DNA of 64,000 nt. Origin: CAZOWW01 sp964583765 (GTDB lineage Bacteria; Actinomycetota; Actinomycetes; Actinomycetales; Kineosporiaceae). Each line of letters starts with the position of its first letter. Position 1 is the stretch's first letter. The translations under genes and the position numbers were made by a program. A model generated the notes under the pieces. That model worked only from the letters and a program-made list of their open reading frames with translations, was not told the DNA's origin and ran no database searches. Shown one piece after another: positions 13,302-20,509 of this stretch. Location: positions 1 through 64,000 of the forward strand of contig CAZOWW010000010.1 in assembly GCA_964583765.1 (NCBI GenBank). The letters run 5' to 3'.

Positions 13302-13852
13302 GATCCTTCTCCCTTGTCCTGGCCCAGCGCGGCGGCGGCCTCGTCGACCGCCTTCTGGACGGTTTCCTTGATGCCGTCGTAGCGGCCCGCGCCCCACTTG
13401 TACTTGGCGAGGATGCCCTTCTTCTCGGCGGCCAGGGCCAGCTCCTGGTTGCGGATCTCCACGACGCGCGCCTCGTCGGCCGCGTCCATCGGCGGGTAGG
13501 CGCCGTCGCTGCCGTACCCGGACAGCGGCTCGCCGGGCTTGCCGTCCTCGCGGGTGAGCACCCTGCCGTTGCCGGCGTGGATGCCGGTCGCCTCGCCGTG
13601 CACTGCGCGGTAGTCGCCGCCGGTCAGCATGGCGAACCGGACGTACGGCACCGACACCTTGATCCGCGCCTGGCTGGCCTTCACCTTGCACTGCGCCTCG
13701 ACCTTGGCGAGCGAGTCGCCGCTGATCTGGGTGAAGCCGGGCGCGTCGGCGTAGAACCAGCCGTGCCGGTCGACCTGGACCGTCCAGGTGACCGCGCCGG
13801 TCCTCAGCGGGTTCAGCGGGTCCAGCTCCTGCATCTCGCTCATGTCAGCCAC
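13298..13852 (-). CDS. hypothetical protein
   Basis: 184 residues from GTG 13852 (or ATG 13843). The first 60 residues look like a small alpha/beta unit resembling a DUF1902- or antitoxin-like fold (VTWTVQVDRHGWFYADAPGF), followed by a polar loop region and a C-terminal helix (TVQKAVDEAAAALGQDKGEG). The function is unknown. It overlaps both neighbours by several bases. Confidence 0.65.
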   Translation of the reverse strand: MADMSEMQELDPLNPLRTGAVTWTVQVDRHGWFYADAPGFTQISGDSLAKVEAQCKVKASQARIKVSVPYVRFAMLTGGDYRAVHGEATGIHAGNGRVLTREDGKPGEPLSGYGSDGAYPPMDAADEARVVEIRNQELALAAEKKGILAKYKWGAGRYDGIKETVQKAVDEAAAALGQDKGEGS

Positions 13853-14006
13853 CGCACCTTTCGCAGTTGCGGACCCCGGCCCGCCACTCGCTCTTGGCGA
13901 CCCGGTGCGTGCACTCGCCGACCACGAAGCCCGGCATGCCGCCGGTCATCTCCGGCGGGATGTCACTGCCCGGCTCCGGGTAGACCGGAGCCGTTTCGTC
14001 ACTCAT
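13845..14006 (-). CDS. short zinc-ribbon protein
   Basis: 53 residues from ATG 14006 after CAGGGAGACAGAC. The C-terminus has a Cys/His set (CTHRVAKSEWRAG and NCERCGG) consistent with one zinc site. The stop overlaps the start of the following gene. Tiny zinc proteins of this sort recur in this genome. Confidence 0.65.
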   Translation of the reverse strand: MSDETAPVYPEPGSDIPPEMTGGMPGFVVGECTHRVAKSEWRAGVRNCERCGG

Positions 14007-14067
14007 GTCTGTCTCCCTGTTGGTGTAACTGCTATCTAGATACAGGTTAACAGATCATGTCAAGGGT

Positions 14068-14432
14068 CTATTCCGGCAGGATAACCGGCGCGTCCTCCGG
14101 CTCCCACCGGGCGTCGATGATCGCCAGCACGCCGCGCATCGCGCGCTCGTAGCCGCGCGCATGGTCGTTGCGGAACACGTCAGCGGGCAGCGATGTCGCC
14201 CGCTCGGCGTGCTCGCGGATCGTCGCCAGGGTGATCTCGGNNNNNNNNNNNNNNNNNNNNNNNNNNNNNNNNNNNNNNNNNNNNNNNNNNNNNNNNNNNN
14301 NNNNNNNNNNNNNNNNNNNNNNNNNNNNNNNNNNNNNNNNGGCAGCGATGTCGCCCGCTCGGCGTGCTCGCGGATCGTCGCCAGGGTGATCTCGGCCGAC
14401 CGCAGCTTCTCGGCCTCGGTGCGCTCGGTCAT
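14068..14432 (-). CDS. small helical hypothetical interrupted by an artificial gap
   Basis: ATG 14432 to TAG 14068-14070. The 100-N run inside it is flanked by identical 55-mers. Removing the gap and one copy leaves exactly 210 nt, an uninterrupted 69-residue protein (SAEITLATIREHAERATSLP, then RNDHARGYERAMRGVLAIID). That the frame closes perfectly is good evidence that the gap is not real. The product is helical and acidic; family not recognised. Confidence 0.75.
14241..14340. other. artificial assembly gap (100 N) between overlapping contig ends
   Basis: Bases 14186-14240 are identical to 14341-14395 (55 nt), the same pattern as the gap at 2623. The true sequence is very probably continuous. 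Confidence 0.93.
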
Positions 14433-14854
14433 TCCAGCACCCACATCCCGCCCCGCCATGTCACCTGTGTGCCGTCGGCCGCCGCCCGCACGACCTCGCC
14501 TTCCTTCGGCTGCCAGGATGACGGCTGCGCCAGCACCCGCTCCAGCATCGCCCGGCCGCCGGGCACGATCCGCACGTCGCCGTCCTGCTTGCGGTGCGCG
14601 TCCAGCTCGGCGCGCAGCCGCTCGTTCTCGGCCCGCAGCTCGGCGATCGCCTCCCGCAGCCGGCGGTCGATCGCCTCCCGCCACCGCGCCGGGTCGCGGG
14701 AGTCCTCCAGGCCGATGTCCAGCCCGTCGCGCAGCCGGAGCAGCACGGCCCGCATCCGCAGCGCGTCCCCGGCGCTGGCGGTCAGCCGGTGCACCGCGAC
14801 CGCGCACAGCTCGGCCAGGTCGTTCACCGGGCTGTAGGGCGGCGGCCCGCTCAC
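14429..14854 (-). CDS. coiled-coil hypothetical protein
   Basis: 141 residues from GTG 14854. Long Arg/Glu/Ala helices (REAIDRRLREAIAELRAENE, LRAELDAHRKQ) predict a coiled coil, and the C-terminal 40 residues form a compact Trp-containing segment (DGTQVTWRGGMWVLE). The first codons overlap the stop of the upstream gene and the stop overlaps the next start, a continuous translational chain. Confidence 0.68.
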   Translation of the reverse strand: MSGPPPYSPVNDLAELCAVAVHRLTASAGDALRMRAVLLRLRDGLDIGLEDSRDPARWREAIDRRLREAIAELRAENERLRAELDAHRKQDGDVRIVPGGRAMLERVLAQPSSWQPKEGEVVRAAADGTQVTWRGGMWVLE

Positions 14855-15075
14855 GCCGCGTCCTTGAACGCGCCGTGCAGCCCGGAGCACACCAGGGCCG
14901 CCGCGCTCAGCGCCGCCTCGAACTGGGCGCTGGTGGCGGGCTGCGGGCCGGGCGGCAGCTTGCGCTCGCACCAGCGCATGAACTGGCGCGTCAGCTCAGG
15001 GCTTTCGGCTATGTATTCGAGTGCCGCCGAGCCGAGCCCGGCCGCCGTCGCTATCCCGCGCATGGTCTCGTCCAC
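14851..15075 (-). CDS. small helical hypothetical protein
   Basis: 74 residues from GTG 15075, preceded by AAGGGAGATGGTGCAC. Helical with one central segment (LTRQFMRWCERKLPPGPQPA). It is the first gene of the run 15075-14068; a + strand gene starts 64 nt beyond, making a divergent pair. Family not recognised. Confidence 0.62.
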   Translation of the reverse strand: MDETMRGIATAAGLGSAALEYIAESPELTRQFMRWCERKLPPGPQPATSAQFEAALSAAALVCSGLHGAFKDAA

Positions 15076-15138
15076 CGTGCACCATCTCCCTTGTCCGTCG
15101 TGGTCGAATGAAGGTTACCGCTGCTGAGGGAGCGCCGC

Positions 15139-15456
15139 ATGACAACGCCCTACACGCCCAACCCGTCGACCCCCACCGCCATGGTGGCGCTGGCCGAGCT
15201 GTACCAGTCGCTGTGGTCGGGCCGCATCCCCAACGTCTCGCCCGGCCAGCCGTTCTGGGCGCGGTACGCCGACAGCGCCGGCCTGGTCGCGGGCGGGCTG
15301 GCCCGGCTGTGGGCGGCCGGCGACCCGGCGATGCCGCCGCCGGAGCAGCCGAACACCGCGCACGGCGTCCCCGGCTTCGGCAACGGCACCGCGAACAGCT
15401 CGCCGGGCGTGCAGCTGCCGCAGTACGCCGGGCCGCCGCCCAGGCGGCAGAACTGA
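15139..15456 (+). CDS. Pro-rich hypothetical protein on the opposite strand
   Basis: 105 residues from ATG 15139 with GAGGGAG upstream. The first 60 residues are helix-forming (MVALAELYQSLWSGRIPNVS, FWARYADSAGLVAGG) and the rest is Pro/Gly-rich. It is one of the few + strand genes in the left arm and stands next to a repeat cluster, which suggests a later insertion. An antisense frame of similar length exists but lacks a ribosome site. Confidence 0.6.
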   Translation: MTTPYTPNPSTPTAMVALAELYQSLWSGRIPNVSPGQPFWARYADSAGLVAGGLARLWAAGDPAMPPPEQPNTAHGVPGFGNGTANSSPGVQLPQYAGPPPRRQN

Positions 15457-15469
15457 CCAGGACTGGCTC

Positions 15470-15675
15470 GGTTCGTCACTGCGCGCGTGGGTGGGCCGGG
15501 CGCGTCGGGCGAGGACTGTAACGGTCTGGTAGGTCGGCGTGGCCAGTAACGGTCTGGTGCGGTTTGTCAGGGTGGGCTGGTGCTGGTGCGTCGGCCTGGA
15601 AGGGCGCGGCTCGTCAGGGGGGCAGGCTGGGAACGGTGCGTCGGCGCTGCCATGGGGCGGGGCGCATACTGATGG
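15470..15675 (+). repeat. cluster of GTCGGC repeats (G-rich strand +)
   Basis: Seven or so units beginning GTCGG, GTCAG or GTCAC follow each other every 23-33 nt, with junctions such as GGTAGGTCGGC, GGTGCGTCGGC and GGCTCGTCAG. The words GTAACGGTCTGGT and CAGTAACGGTCTGGT show an internal near-duplicate. Same orientation as the main array. No gene fits this stretch. Confidence 0.7.
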
Positions 15676-15697
15676 TAACGGGCAGGAGGTGGCGCCT

Positions 15698-15769
15698 ATG
15701 TACATAGGCGGAGGGATTCTGCTAGTGATCATCATCATCGTCGTGATCGTGCTGCTGGTCAGGCGGTAG
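15698..15769 (+). CDS. 23-residue hydrophobic membrane peptide
   Basis: ATG 15698 is preceded by an unusually strong AGGAGGT at ideal spacing. The product (MYIGGGILLV..., then an Ile/Val/Leu run and RR) is a single membrane helix with a basic C-terminal end. I recall similar tiny MYIGGG peptides in bacterial genomes, of unknown function. The strong ribosome site is what makes it credible as a gene despite its size. Confidence 0.68.
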   Translation: MYIGGGILLVIIIIVVIVLLVRR

Positions 15770-15771
15770 CG

Positions 15772-15978
15772 CTACCCGGCGGGGCGGTCGAACTCGCCGT
15801 TCTTCGCGCCGCCGACGAACGCGTCCCACTCGCCGGCGGTGAAGCGGATCATCCGGTGCGGCTCGCGGCTGTTGCGGACGGCCATGCCGCCGTCGGGCAG
15901 CGGCGCGGCCTCGACGCAGTTGCCCGCCGCCGACAGGCTGCTCTTGAACCACTCAAGCTGGCTGTTCTCCATGGTCAT
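15772..15978 (-). CDS. DUF397 family protein
   Basis: 68 residues from ATG 15978 (or ATG 15972), with AAGGGAGAA upstream. The full DUF397 signature is present: WFKSSLSAAGNCVEAA, MAVRNSREPHRMIRFTAGEW and DAFVGGAKNGEFD. The family is nearly confined to actinobacteria, where DUF397 genes usually sit beside an XRE-type regulator and behave as a regulator/partner pair in development or antibiotic control. No XRE partner lies next to this copy, so it may act on a host regulator. Probably acquired from the host. Confidence 0.92.
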   Translation of the reverse strand: MTMENSQLEWFKSSLSAAGNCVEAAPLPDGGMAVRNSREPHRMIRFTAGEWDAFVGGAKNGEFDRPAG

Positions 15979-16003
15979 TTCTCCCTTGGTCGATCGGCGC
16001 TCA

Positions 16004-16219
16004 TCAGGTTAGCCGCTCCAGCACCGACAGCGCGCCGGTCAGGTCGGGCAGCAGGTTCCGGTCCAGCTCGGGGTGCCGGGCGAAGAAGTTGCCGACGACG
16101 GCGACCGCGTCGCCCAGCCGCACGTGCGCGCCGGCCGCCTGCTCGGGCAGCTCGGTCTTCAGTGGTTCCGGCTCCCCGGCGCCGGACGGCGCCGGGGCGT
16201 CCGTCTTGTCGTCGGTCAC
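16004..16219 (-). CDS. small acidic hypothetical protein
   Basis: 71 residues from GTG 16219. Disordered acidic N-terminus (DDKTDAPAPSGAGEPEPL) followed by a helical C-terminal half (LGDAVAVVGNFFARHPELDR). The GTG overlaps the stop of the next gene upstream (GTGA), so the pair is coupled. Both this and its partner contain a short ARHPE motif. Family not recognised. Confidence 0.62.
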   Translation of the reverse strand: MTDDKTDAPAPSGAGEPEPLKTELPEQAAGAHVRLGDAVAVVGNFFARHPELDRNLLPDLTGALSVLERLT

Positions 16220-16344
16220 GACTTGGGCAGGTTCCGGACTGCGCTCTCCAGCTCGGTCTTCGCCTGCGGCGTGGTCTCGGGGTGCCTGGCGAGCCACTGC
16301 TGCACGGCCTGCTCCACGTCGGTGGCCTTCACGTTCTCGCTCAT
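16216..16344 (-). CDS. 42-residue helical protein
   Basis: ATG 16344 with AGCAGGAG upstream, TGA at 16216-16218. The short product (ATDVEQAVQQWLARHPETTP, then QAKTELESAVRNL) is predicted helical. The shared ARHPE motif with the following 71-residue protein suggests that the two derive from one another or form a pair. Confidence 0.58.
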   Translation of the reverse strand: MSENVKATDVEQAVQQWLARHPETTPQAKTELESAVRNLPKS

Positions 16345-16383
16345 CGCGAACTCCTGCTCTGTCGGGTGGTGCGTCCTGCCACA

Positions 16384-16653
16384 TTAGCCCGCCAGGCCGT
16401 GGCCGCGCGGCGTAATCGCGCCGGGCGAGGGCAGCGCCAGGGGGCTGGCGGCCTTGCCGACCGGCGCGTGCTCCCAGCAGGTCTTCACCGGGATGCCGCC
16501 GAACATAGGGTGCGGCAGCGTCGTCACCCCGGTCTGCGGCAGGTCCAGGGGGGCCGGCAGGCCCGCCTCCACCGCCTCGGTCTTCGCGGTGATCGCGCAG
16601 ACCGCGCAGAACTCGGTGCCGGGCAGCGGGTCGGGGCCGCTGAACGCCGTCAT
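16384..16653 (-). CDS. small Cys-containing hypothetical protein
   Basis: About 89 residues from ATG 16653. Contains FCAVCAITAKTEAVEAG and, further on, VKTCWEHAPVG, so a CxxC with a distal Cys/His could bind one zinc. Pro-rich C-terminus. The start overlaps the stop of the upstream 42-residue gene (ATGA-type junction). Confidence 0.62.
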   Translation of the reverse strand: MTAFSGPDPLPGTEFCAVCAITAKTEAVEAGLPAPLDLPQTGVTTLPHPMFGGIPVKTCWEHAPVGKAASPLALPSPGAITPRGHGLAG

Positions 16654-16778
16654 ACGCGCAGCCACCAGTGCTCACGGTTCTCGGTGACCAGCCGCTGCTC
16701 CCAGTCGCGCTGCACCGCGTCCGGCCCCTGGAAGTTGGACGCGCCGTTCCCGTTCGCGAAGCTCCTGTCGTTCTCCAT
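16650..16778 (-). CDS. 42-residue hypothetical protein
   Basis: ATG 16778 to TGA 16650-16652. Polar N-terminus (MENDRSFANGNGASNFQG) and a Trp-rich C-terminus (VTENREHWWLRV). Four-base overlap with the next gene supports it. No domain recognised. Confidence 0.55.
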   Translation of the reverse strand: MENDRSFANGNGASNFQGPDAVQRDWEQRLVTENREHWWLRV

Positions 16779-16832
16779 GTTCTGTCTTCCTCTCGTTTTC
16801 CCTCCGCGCCCTCATTATGGGCGAGGTCTCTG

Positions 16833-17057
16833 TCAGCCCGCCGCCGGGCCGCCGCCGGCCGCCGCCTCGCGGGCGGCGACCTGCTCGGGGTGGGGGCCGA
16901 GCCCGGCGCGGGCCGCCCGCCTCGCCGCCCGCCCCGCCGCCCGCCGCGTCTCCGCGATCGTCCGCTTCTCGTAGGCCGACAGGGCCATCACGCCGAGCAG
17001 GAAGACCGTGCCGCACACGGCGCACACGCAGATGACGGTCGTCACGGGCCAGCTCAC
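16833..17057 (-). CDS. small membrane protein
   Basis: 74 residues from GTG 17057. One hydrophobic span (VTTVICVCAVCGTVFLLGVM) and a basic, Ala/Arg-rich tail of about 45 residues. Its start overlaps the stop of the ribosomal protein L1 gene, so it is probably co-expressed with it. Function unknown. Confidence 0.6.
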   Translation of the reverse strand: MSWPVTTVICVCAVCGTVFLLGVMALSAYEKRTIAETRRAAGRAARRAARAGLGPHPEQVAAREAAAGGGPAAG

Positions 17058-17737
17058 GCCTGCTCCAGGACGCCGATGCCCGGCCCCATCGTGGTGGCGA
17101 TGGTGACCTTCCGCAGGTAGCGCCCCCTGGCGGCGGCGGGGCGCAGCCGCGCCACCTCGCTCATCGCCGCCGCGTAGTTCTCCAGCAGCGCCGCCGCGCT
17201 GAAGGAGGCCCGGCCGACGGCGAAGCCCAGGCTCCCGTGCCGGTCGGCCCGCAGCGCGATCCGGCCGCCCTTGATCGCGGCGACCGCCGCCGCCGGGTCC
17301 GCCGTGACGGTGCCCGCCTTGGGCGACGGCATCAGGCCGCGCGGCCCGAGCACCCGGCCGAGCCGCCCGACCGCGCCCATCAGGCCCGGCGTGGCGACGA
17401 CGGCGTCAAAGCCGAGCCAGCCGCCCAGGACGCGCTCGATCAGCTCGCCGGCGCCGGCGTGGTCGGCGCCGGCCGCCAGCGCGGCCCGCGCCTGCTCCCC
17501 GGCGGCGAAGACGATCACCCGGGCCGCCCTGCCGGTGCCGTGCGGCAGGACGGCGGAGCCCCGGACCATCTGGTCCTGCTTGCGAGGGTCGACGCCGAGC
17601 CGGACGGCGACCTCCACCGCCCCGTCGAACCGGGTCACGGCGGTCGCCCTGGCCAGGTCCATCGCCTCGGCCGGGGTGTACAGCCGCCCGGGGTCGACCA
17701 GGGCGGCGGCGTCCCGGTACGCCTTGCCGCCCTTCAC
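17054..17737 (-). CDS. rplA: ribosomal protein L1 (uL1) encoded by the phage
   Basis: 227 residues from GTG 17737. The similarity is unmistakable along the whole length: LYTPAEAMDLARATAVTRFD, VEVAVRLGVDPRKQDQMVRG, LPHGTG, FDAVVATPGLMGAVGRLGRV, LGPRGLMPSPKAGTVTADP, GRIALRADRHGSLGFAVG, ENYAAAMSEV and TTMGPGIGV. Host uL1 is about 235-241 residues, so only the extreme N- and C-termini are shorter. uL1 forms the mobile L1 stalk on 23S rRNA that moves E-site tRNA, and it represses its own rplK-rplA mRNA. The Met-Gly-Pro-Gly rRNA contact loop is kept. Divergence from host-type sequence (for example Ser for Asn in PSPK) indicates long residence in the phage. It is embedded in a chain of overlapping small phage genes, so it is not a contaminating host contig. 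Confidence 0.93.
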   Translation of the reverse strand: MKGGKAYRDAAALVDPGRLYTPAEAMDLARATAVTRFDGAVEVAVRLGVDPRKQDQMVRGSAVLPHGTGRAARVIVFAAGEQARAALAAGADHAGAGELIERVLGGWLGFDAVVATPGLMGAVGRLGRVLGPRGLMPSPKAGTVTADPAAAVAAIKGGRIALRADRHGSLGFAVGRASFSAAALLENYAAAMSEVARLRPAAARGRYLRKVTIATTMGPGIGVLEQA

Positions 17738-18024
17738 TCGCGCACCAGGCGCACCAGGTCGCTGACCCGGGTGCCGTCGATGACGACGGGGCGCATCTTC
17801 CGCGCCTCGTCGATGAACAGCACGGGCGGGCCTTTGCGCGCGGGCGGGTGCTCGTTCACGTGCGGCCCGCCGCGCTTGCGCCTGACGCGCCCGCGCTGGG
17901 CGGGGGTGAGCAGGGCGTCGGCGGTGCCGTCACGGAAGGCGGCCTGGACCCGCTCGACCGTCTCCAGCATGCTCAGCCCGTAGCGGCCCCGGACGTAGCC
18001 GAGCCTGCGCGCGTAGTTGTCCAT
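17734..18024 (-). CDS. basic hypothetical protein preceding L1
   Basis: 96 residues from ATG 18024. N-terminal helix (RRLGYVRGRYGLSMLETVER), a basic patch (RGRVRRKRGGPHVNEHPPAR) and a short C-terminal alpha/beta piece. Basic charge would suit RNA or DNA contact. It overlaps the L1 start by four bases (GTGA), the closest operon partner of L1, so the pair may work together. Family not recognised. Confidence 0.65.
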   Translation of the reverse strand: MDNYARRLGYVRGRYGLSMLETVERVQAAFRDGTADALLTPAQRGRVRRKRGGPHVNEHPPARKGPPVLFIDEARKMRPVVIDGTRVSDLVRLVRE

Positions 18025-18401
18025 CAGCCGGCCTCGACGGCGGCCAGCTCGCGCAGCCGCTCCAGCGCCTGGTCGTCGTCCATGTAGAACAGGTCGTCGT
18101 CGCCCGCGACCTCGCCGGTGTACTCGGCGAAGGTGAGGCCGAGCAGCCCGATGGCGTCGCTCCAGACGCTCGGGACGTCCCGCCCTAGGCCGTTCTCGTA
18201 GACCGCGCCGCGCTCCAGGTACTGCGCCCACCCGGCGATGCACCGGGTGGTGCCGCACTGGCCGCATCCAGTTCGCCAGCCGGACTCCCAGCTGCTCATG
18301 TCGAACCCGCCCGGGTCTTTCTCGATCTCCTTGAGCACGCGCTTGCGCATCTCGGCTTGCCCGGGGGACAGCGGCACGGCCGGGTCGCGGAACACCGTCA
18401 T
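18024..18401 (-). CDS. conserved actinobacterial hypothetical (CGTTRCIAGWA motif)
   Basis: 125 residues from ATG 18401 after AAGGGAGAAGGATTC. Contains DMSSWESGWRTGCGQCGTTR followed by CIAGWAQYLERG and an acidic C-terminal segment (FYMDDDQALERLRELA). I recall this Cys-rich core from many actinobacterial and actinophage hypothetical proteins; the function is not known to me. Cys spacing could bind zinc or iron. Confidence 0.75.
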   Translation of the reverse strand: MTVFRDPAVPLSPGQAEMRKRVLKEIEKDPGGFDMSSWESGWRTGCGQCGTTRCIAGWAQYLERGAVYENGLGRDVPSVWSDAIGLLGLTFAEYTGEVAGDDDLFYMDDDQALERLRELAAVEAG

Positions 18402-18553
18402 CAGAATCCTTCTCCCTTGGTCAGGTCTACTGGGATGCTTGAGGCGTCGTCCCACGGGTACGGGTCGCGCTCGCCGTAGGGGTTCACCGGGATGCCCATC
18501 ATTCGCGTCCACTGGGCGCGCTGCTCGTCGAACAGGTGGAACGATTCCGTCAT
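18401..18553 (-). CDS. 50-residue hypothetical protein
   Basis: ATG 18553 to TGA 18401-18403. Polar, with MTESFHLFDEQRAQWTRMMG and a Pro-rich acidic end. Its stop shares bases with the next ATG. No family recognised. Confidence 0.55.
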   Translation of the reverse strand: MTESFHLFDEQRAQWTRMMGIPVNPYGERDPYPWDDASSIPVDLTKGEGF

Positions 18554-18780
18554 CTGTCTTCCTCTCCCTTGGCGTCGATCCGCCGGGCCACCTCCACGGC
18601 GGGCACCAGCCAGTGGCCGCCGTGGACCGGCCGGCCGGCTCGCACCCGCCCTTCGCGGCACCAGCGCGACACCGTCTTCTGCGAGACGCCCAGCAGCAGC
18701 GCCGCCAGGCCGGTGCTCATCGGCGAGCCCTCGGCCAGCAGCGCCGCCGCCTGCGCGCGACGCTGCTCGCGGGTTCCCAC
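18550..18780 (-). CDS. helix-turn-helix DNA-binding protein
   Basis: 76 residues from GTG 18780. Contains a MerR/excisionase-type helix-turn-helix: LAALLLGVSQKTVSRWCREG followed by RVRAGRPVHGGHWLVPAVEV, the wing and third helix. It borders the repeat array directly, with the array starting within 10 bp of its start codon. A role in binding the repeats or in excision-type regulation is an obvious but untested idea. Confidence 0.75.
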   Translation of the reverse strand: MGTREQRRAQAAALLAEGSPMSTGLAALLLGVSQKTVSRWCREGRVRAGRPVHGGHWLVPAVEVARRIDAKGEEDR

Positions 18781-18933
18781 GCCTCAGCATAGCGCGCAAA
18801 GGGAGCGGGGCGGTATGGAAGGGGATGGCCCGTCGGCCCGGCCGGGCATGGGCGGGAGTGGATTGTCGGCACGGGACGGGGCCAGGGGTGGCCGGGTGCA
18901 GGCATGGCATGTCGGCAGGGGAGCGGGCCGGCC

Positions 18934-19033
18934 NNNNNNNNNNNNNNNNNNNNNNNNNNNNNNNNNNNNNNNNNNNNNNNNNNNNNNNNNNNNNNNNNNN
19001 NNNNNNNNNNNNNNNNNNNNNNNNNNNNNNNNN
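18934..19033. other. assembly gap (100 N) inside repeat array
   Basis: Flanks do not overlap, unlike the gaps at 2623 and 14241. The break lies in the repeat array, so sequence of unknown length may be missing. Confidence 0.85.
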
Positions 19034-20409
19034 GAGCTGGCGTGGCGTGGCTAGTCGGCTGGGCCCGGGGCGGTCAGGCATGTCGGCCGGGACGGGACGG
19101 GTCGGGGGGGCTGGCCGGGCTAGTCGGCCGGGGATCGGAGTGCAACGGCCTGTCGGCGGGATCGGGGAGGCACGAGCCGGTACGTCGGCGCGGGACGAGG
19201 GAGGGTACGGGGAGGTACGGCTCGTCGGCGCGGTGGGAACGGGGCGGGCATGTCGCGTGGCTGGGTCCGGTTCGTCGGCATGGAGGGGACGGGTTAGGTA
19301 CGTCGCGGCGGGCGGGATCCGGGGGATGCGGCATGTCGGCGCGGGACCGGGCGGGCAAGTCGCGGGGTGTCAGCGGCGGTGTAGGAAGAGAACGGTGTGT
19401 CGCGCCGGCCTGGCAAAGACGGGTGGGGTGTGGCATGTCGGCAACGTCGTGCGGCCGGGCTGGGACGGACGGGGGAGGCATGGCACGTCGGCACGGTCCG
19501 GGCGGGTCGTCGGCTGGGACGGGGAGGGGAGGTACGGCTCGTCGGCGCGCGGGGAGGCCCGGGTCGGGGGGTTCCCGGCTAGTCGGAATGGCCCGGGTCG
19601 GGTAGTCGGCGGGGATGGCCCGGAATGGCACGTCGTGCGGGGCCGGTCAGGCTAGGTCAGTCGGCGTGGCTCGGGGTGGGTGTGGCTTGTCGGCGGGGCC
19701 GGGTGAGGCGAGGTGCGAGTAGTCGGTATCGGCGCGGCTCGGATGGTCCGCAGGGGCGGGGGCGGCTGGGTTCGGCGTGTCGGCGCGGGCCGGGCGGGGT
19801 TGGGCATGTCGGCCCAGCTCGCCGGACAGGCAGGGCACGTCGGCGCGGCCAGGAGCGGGTCGTCGGCTGGGACGGGGACGGTGTGTCGGGCCGGGACGGG
19901 ATGACCAGGTGGGGTAAGTCGGGATGGCCCGGGGCGGGGCCGGCGTTGAAGGGCACGGCGTGTCAGCGGGGGCGCGGGTCGGCCTGGCTCGTCGGCCGGG
20001 CCGGTCCGGGCAGGCGCGTCGGTGGGGGCGGTGAGACTAGGCACGTCGGGCCGGGCCGGTCCTGGTACGGCGGGGGAAGTCGGCCGGGGCCGGGCAGAGG
20101 GCAGTCCTGGCATGTCGCACGGCCAGGGGCGGCTGGGCACGGCAAGTCGGCGGGGGCTGGCTAGGTGGGGTAAGTCGGCCTGGGCGGGAAAGGCGCGGCC
20201 AGGAGCGGGTCGTCGGCTGGTTCGGGCCTGTCGCGGTAAGTCGGCCTGGGCGGGATGTGGTTCGGCCTGTCGCGGGGCCGTGTGAGGCGGGGCAAGTCGA
20301 CGGTGTCGGGTGGGTGTGTCTTGTCGGCGGGGCCGGGTAAGGCGAGGTGGGGCTAGTCGGCGGGGTTCGGCGGGTTGTGTCTGGGGATGGCATGTCGGGC
20401 GGGCTGGAC

Positions 20410-20509
20410 NNNNNNNNNNNNNNNNNNNNNNNNNNNNNNNNNNNNNNNNNNNNNNNNNNNNNNNNNNNNNNNNNNNNNNNNNNNNNNNNNNNNNNNNNNN
20501 NNNNNNNNN
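20410..20509. other. assembly gap (100 N) inside repeat array
   Basis: Flanks do not overlap; the array probably continues through the gap with unknown copy number. Confidence 0.85.

Noticed and set aside
15150..15479. Antisense Cys-containing frame opposite the gene at 15139-15456
   Set aside because: The + strand frame has a Shine-Dalgarno and more plausible composition; both are unlikely to be genes.
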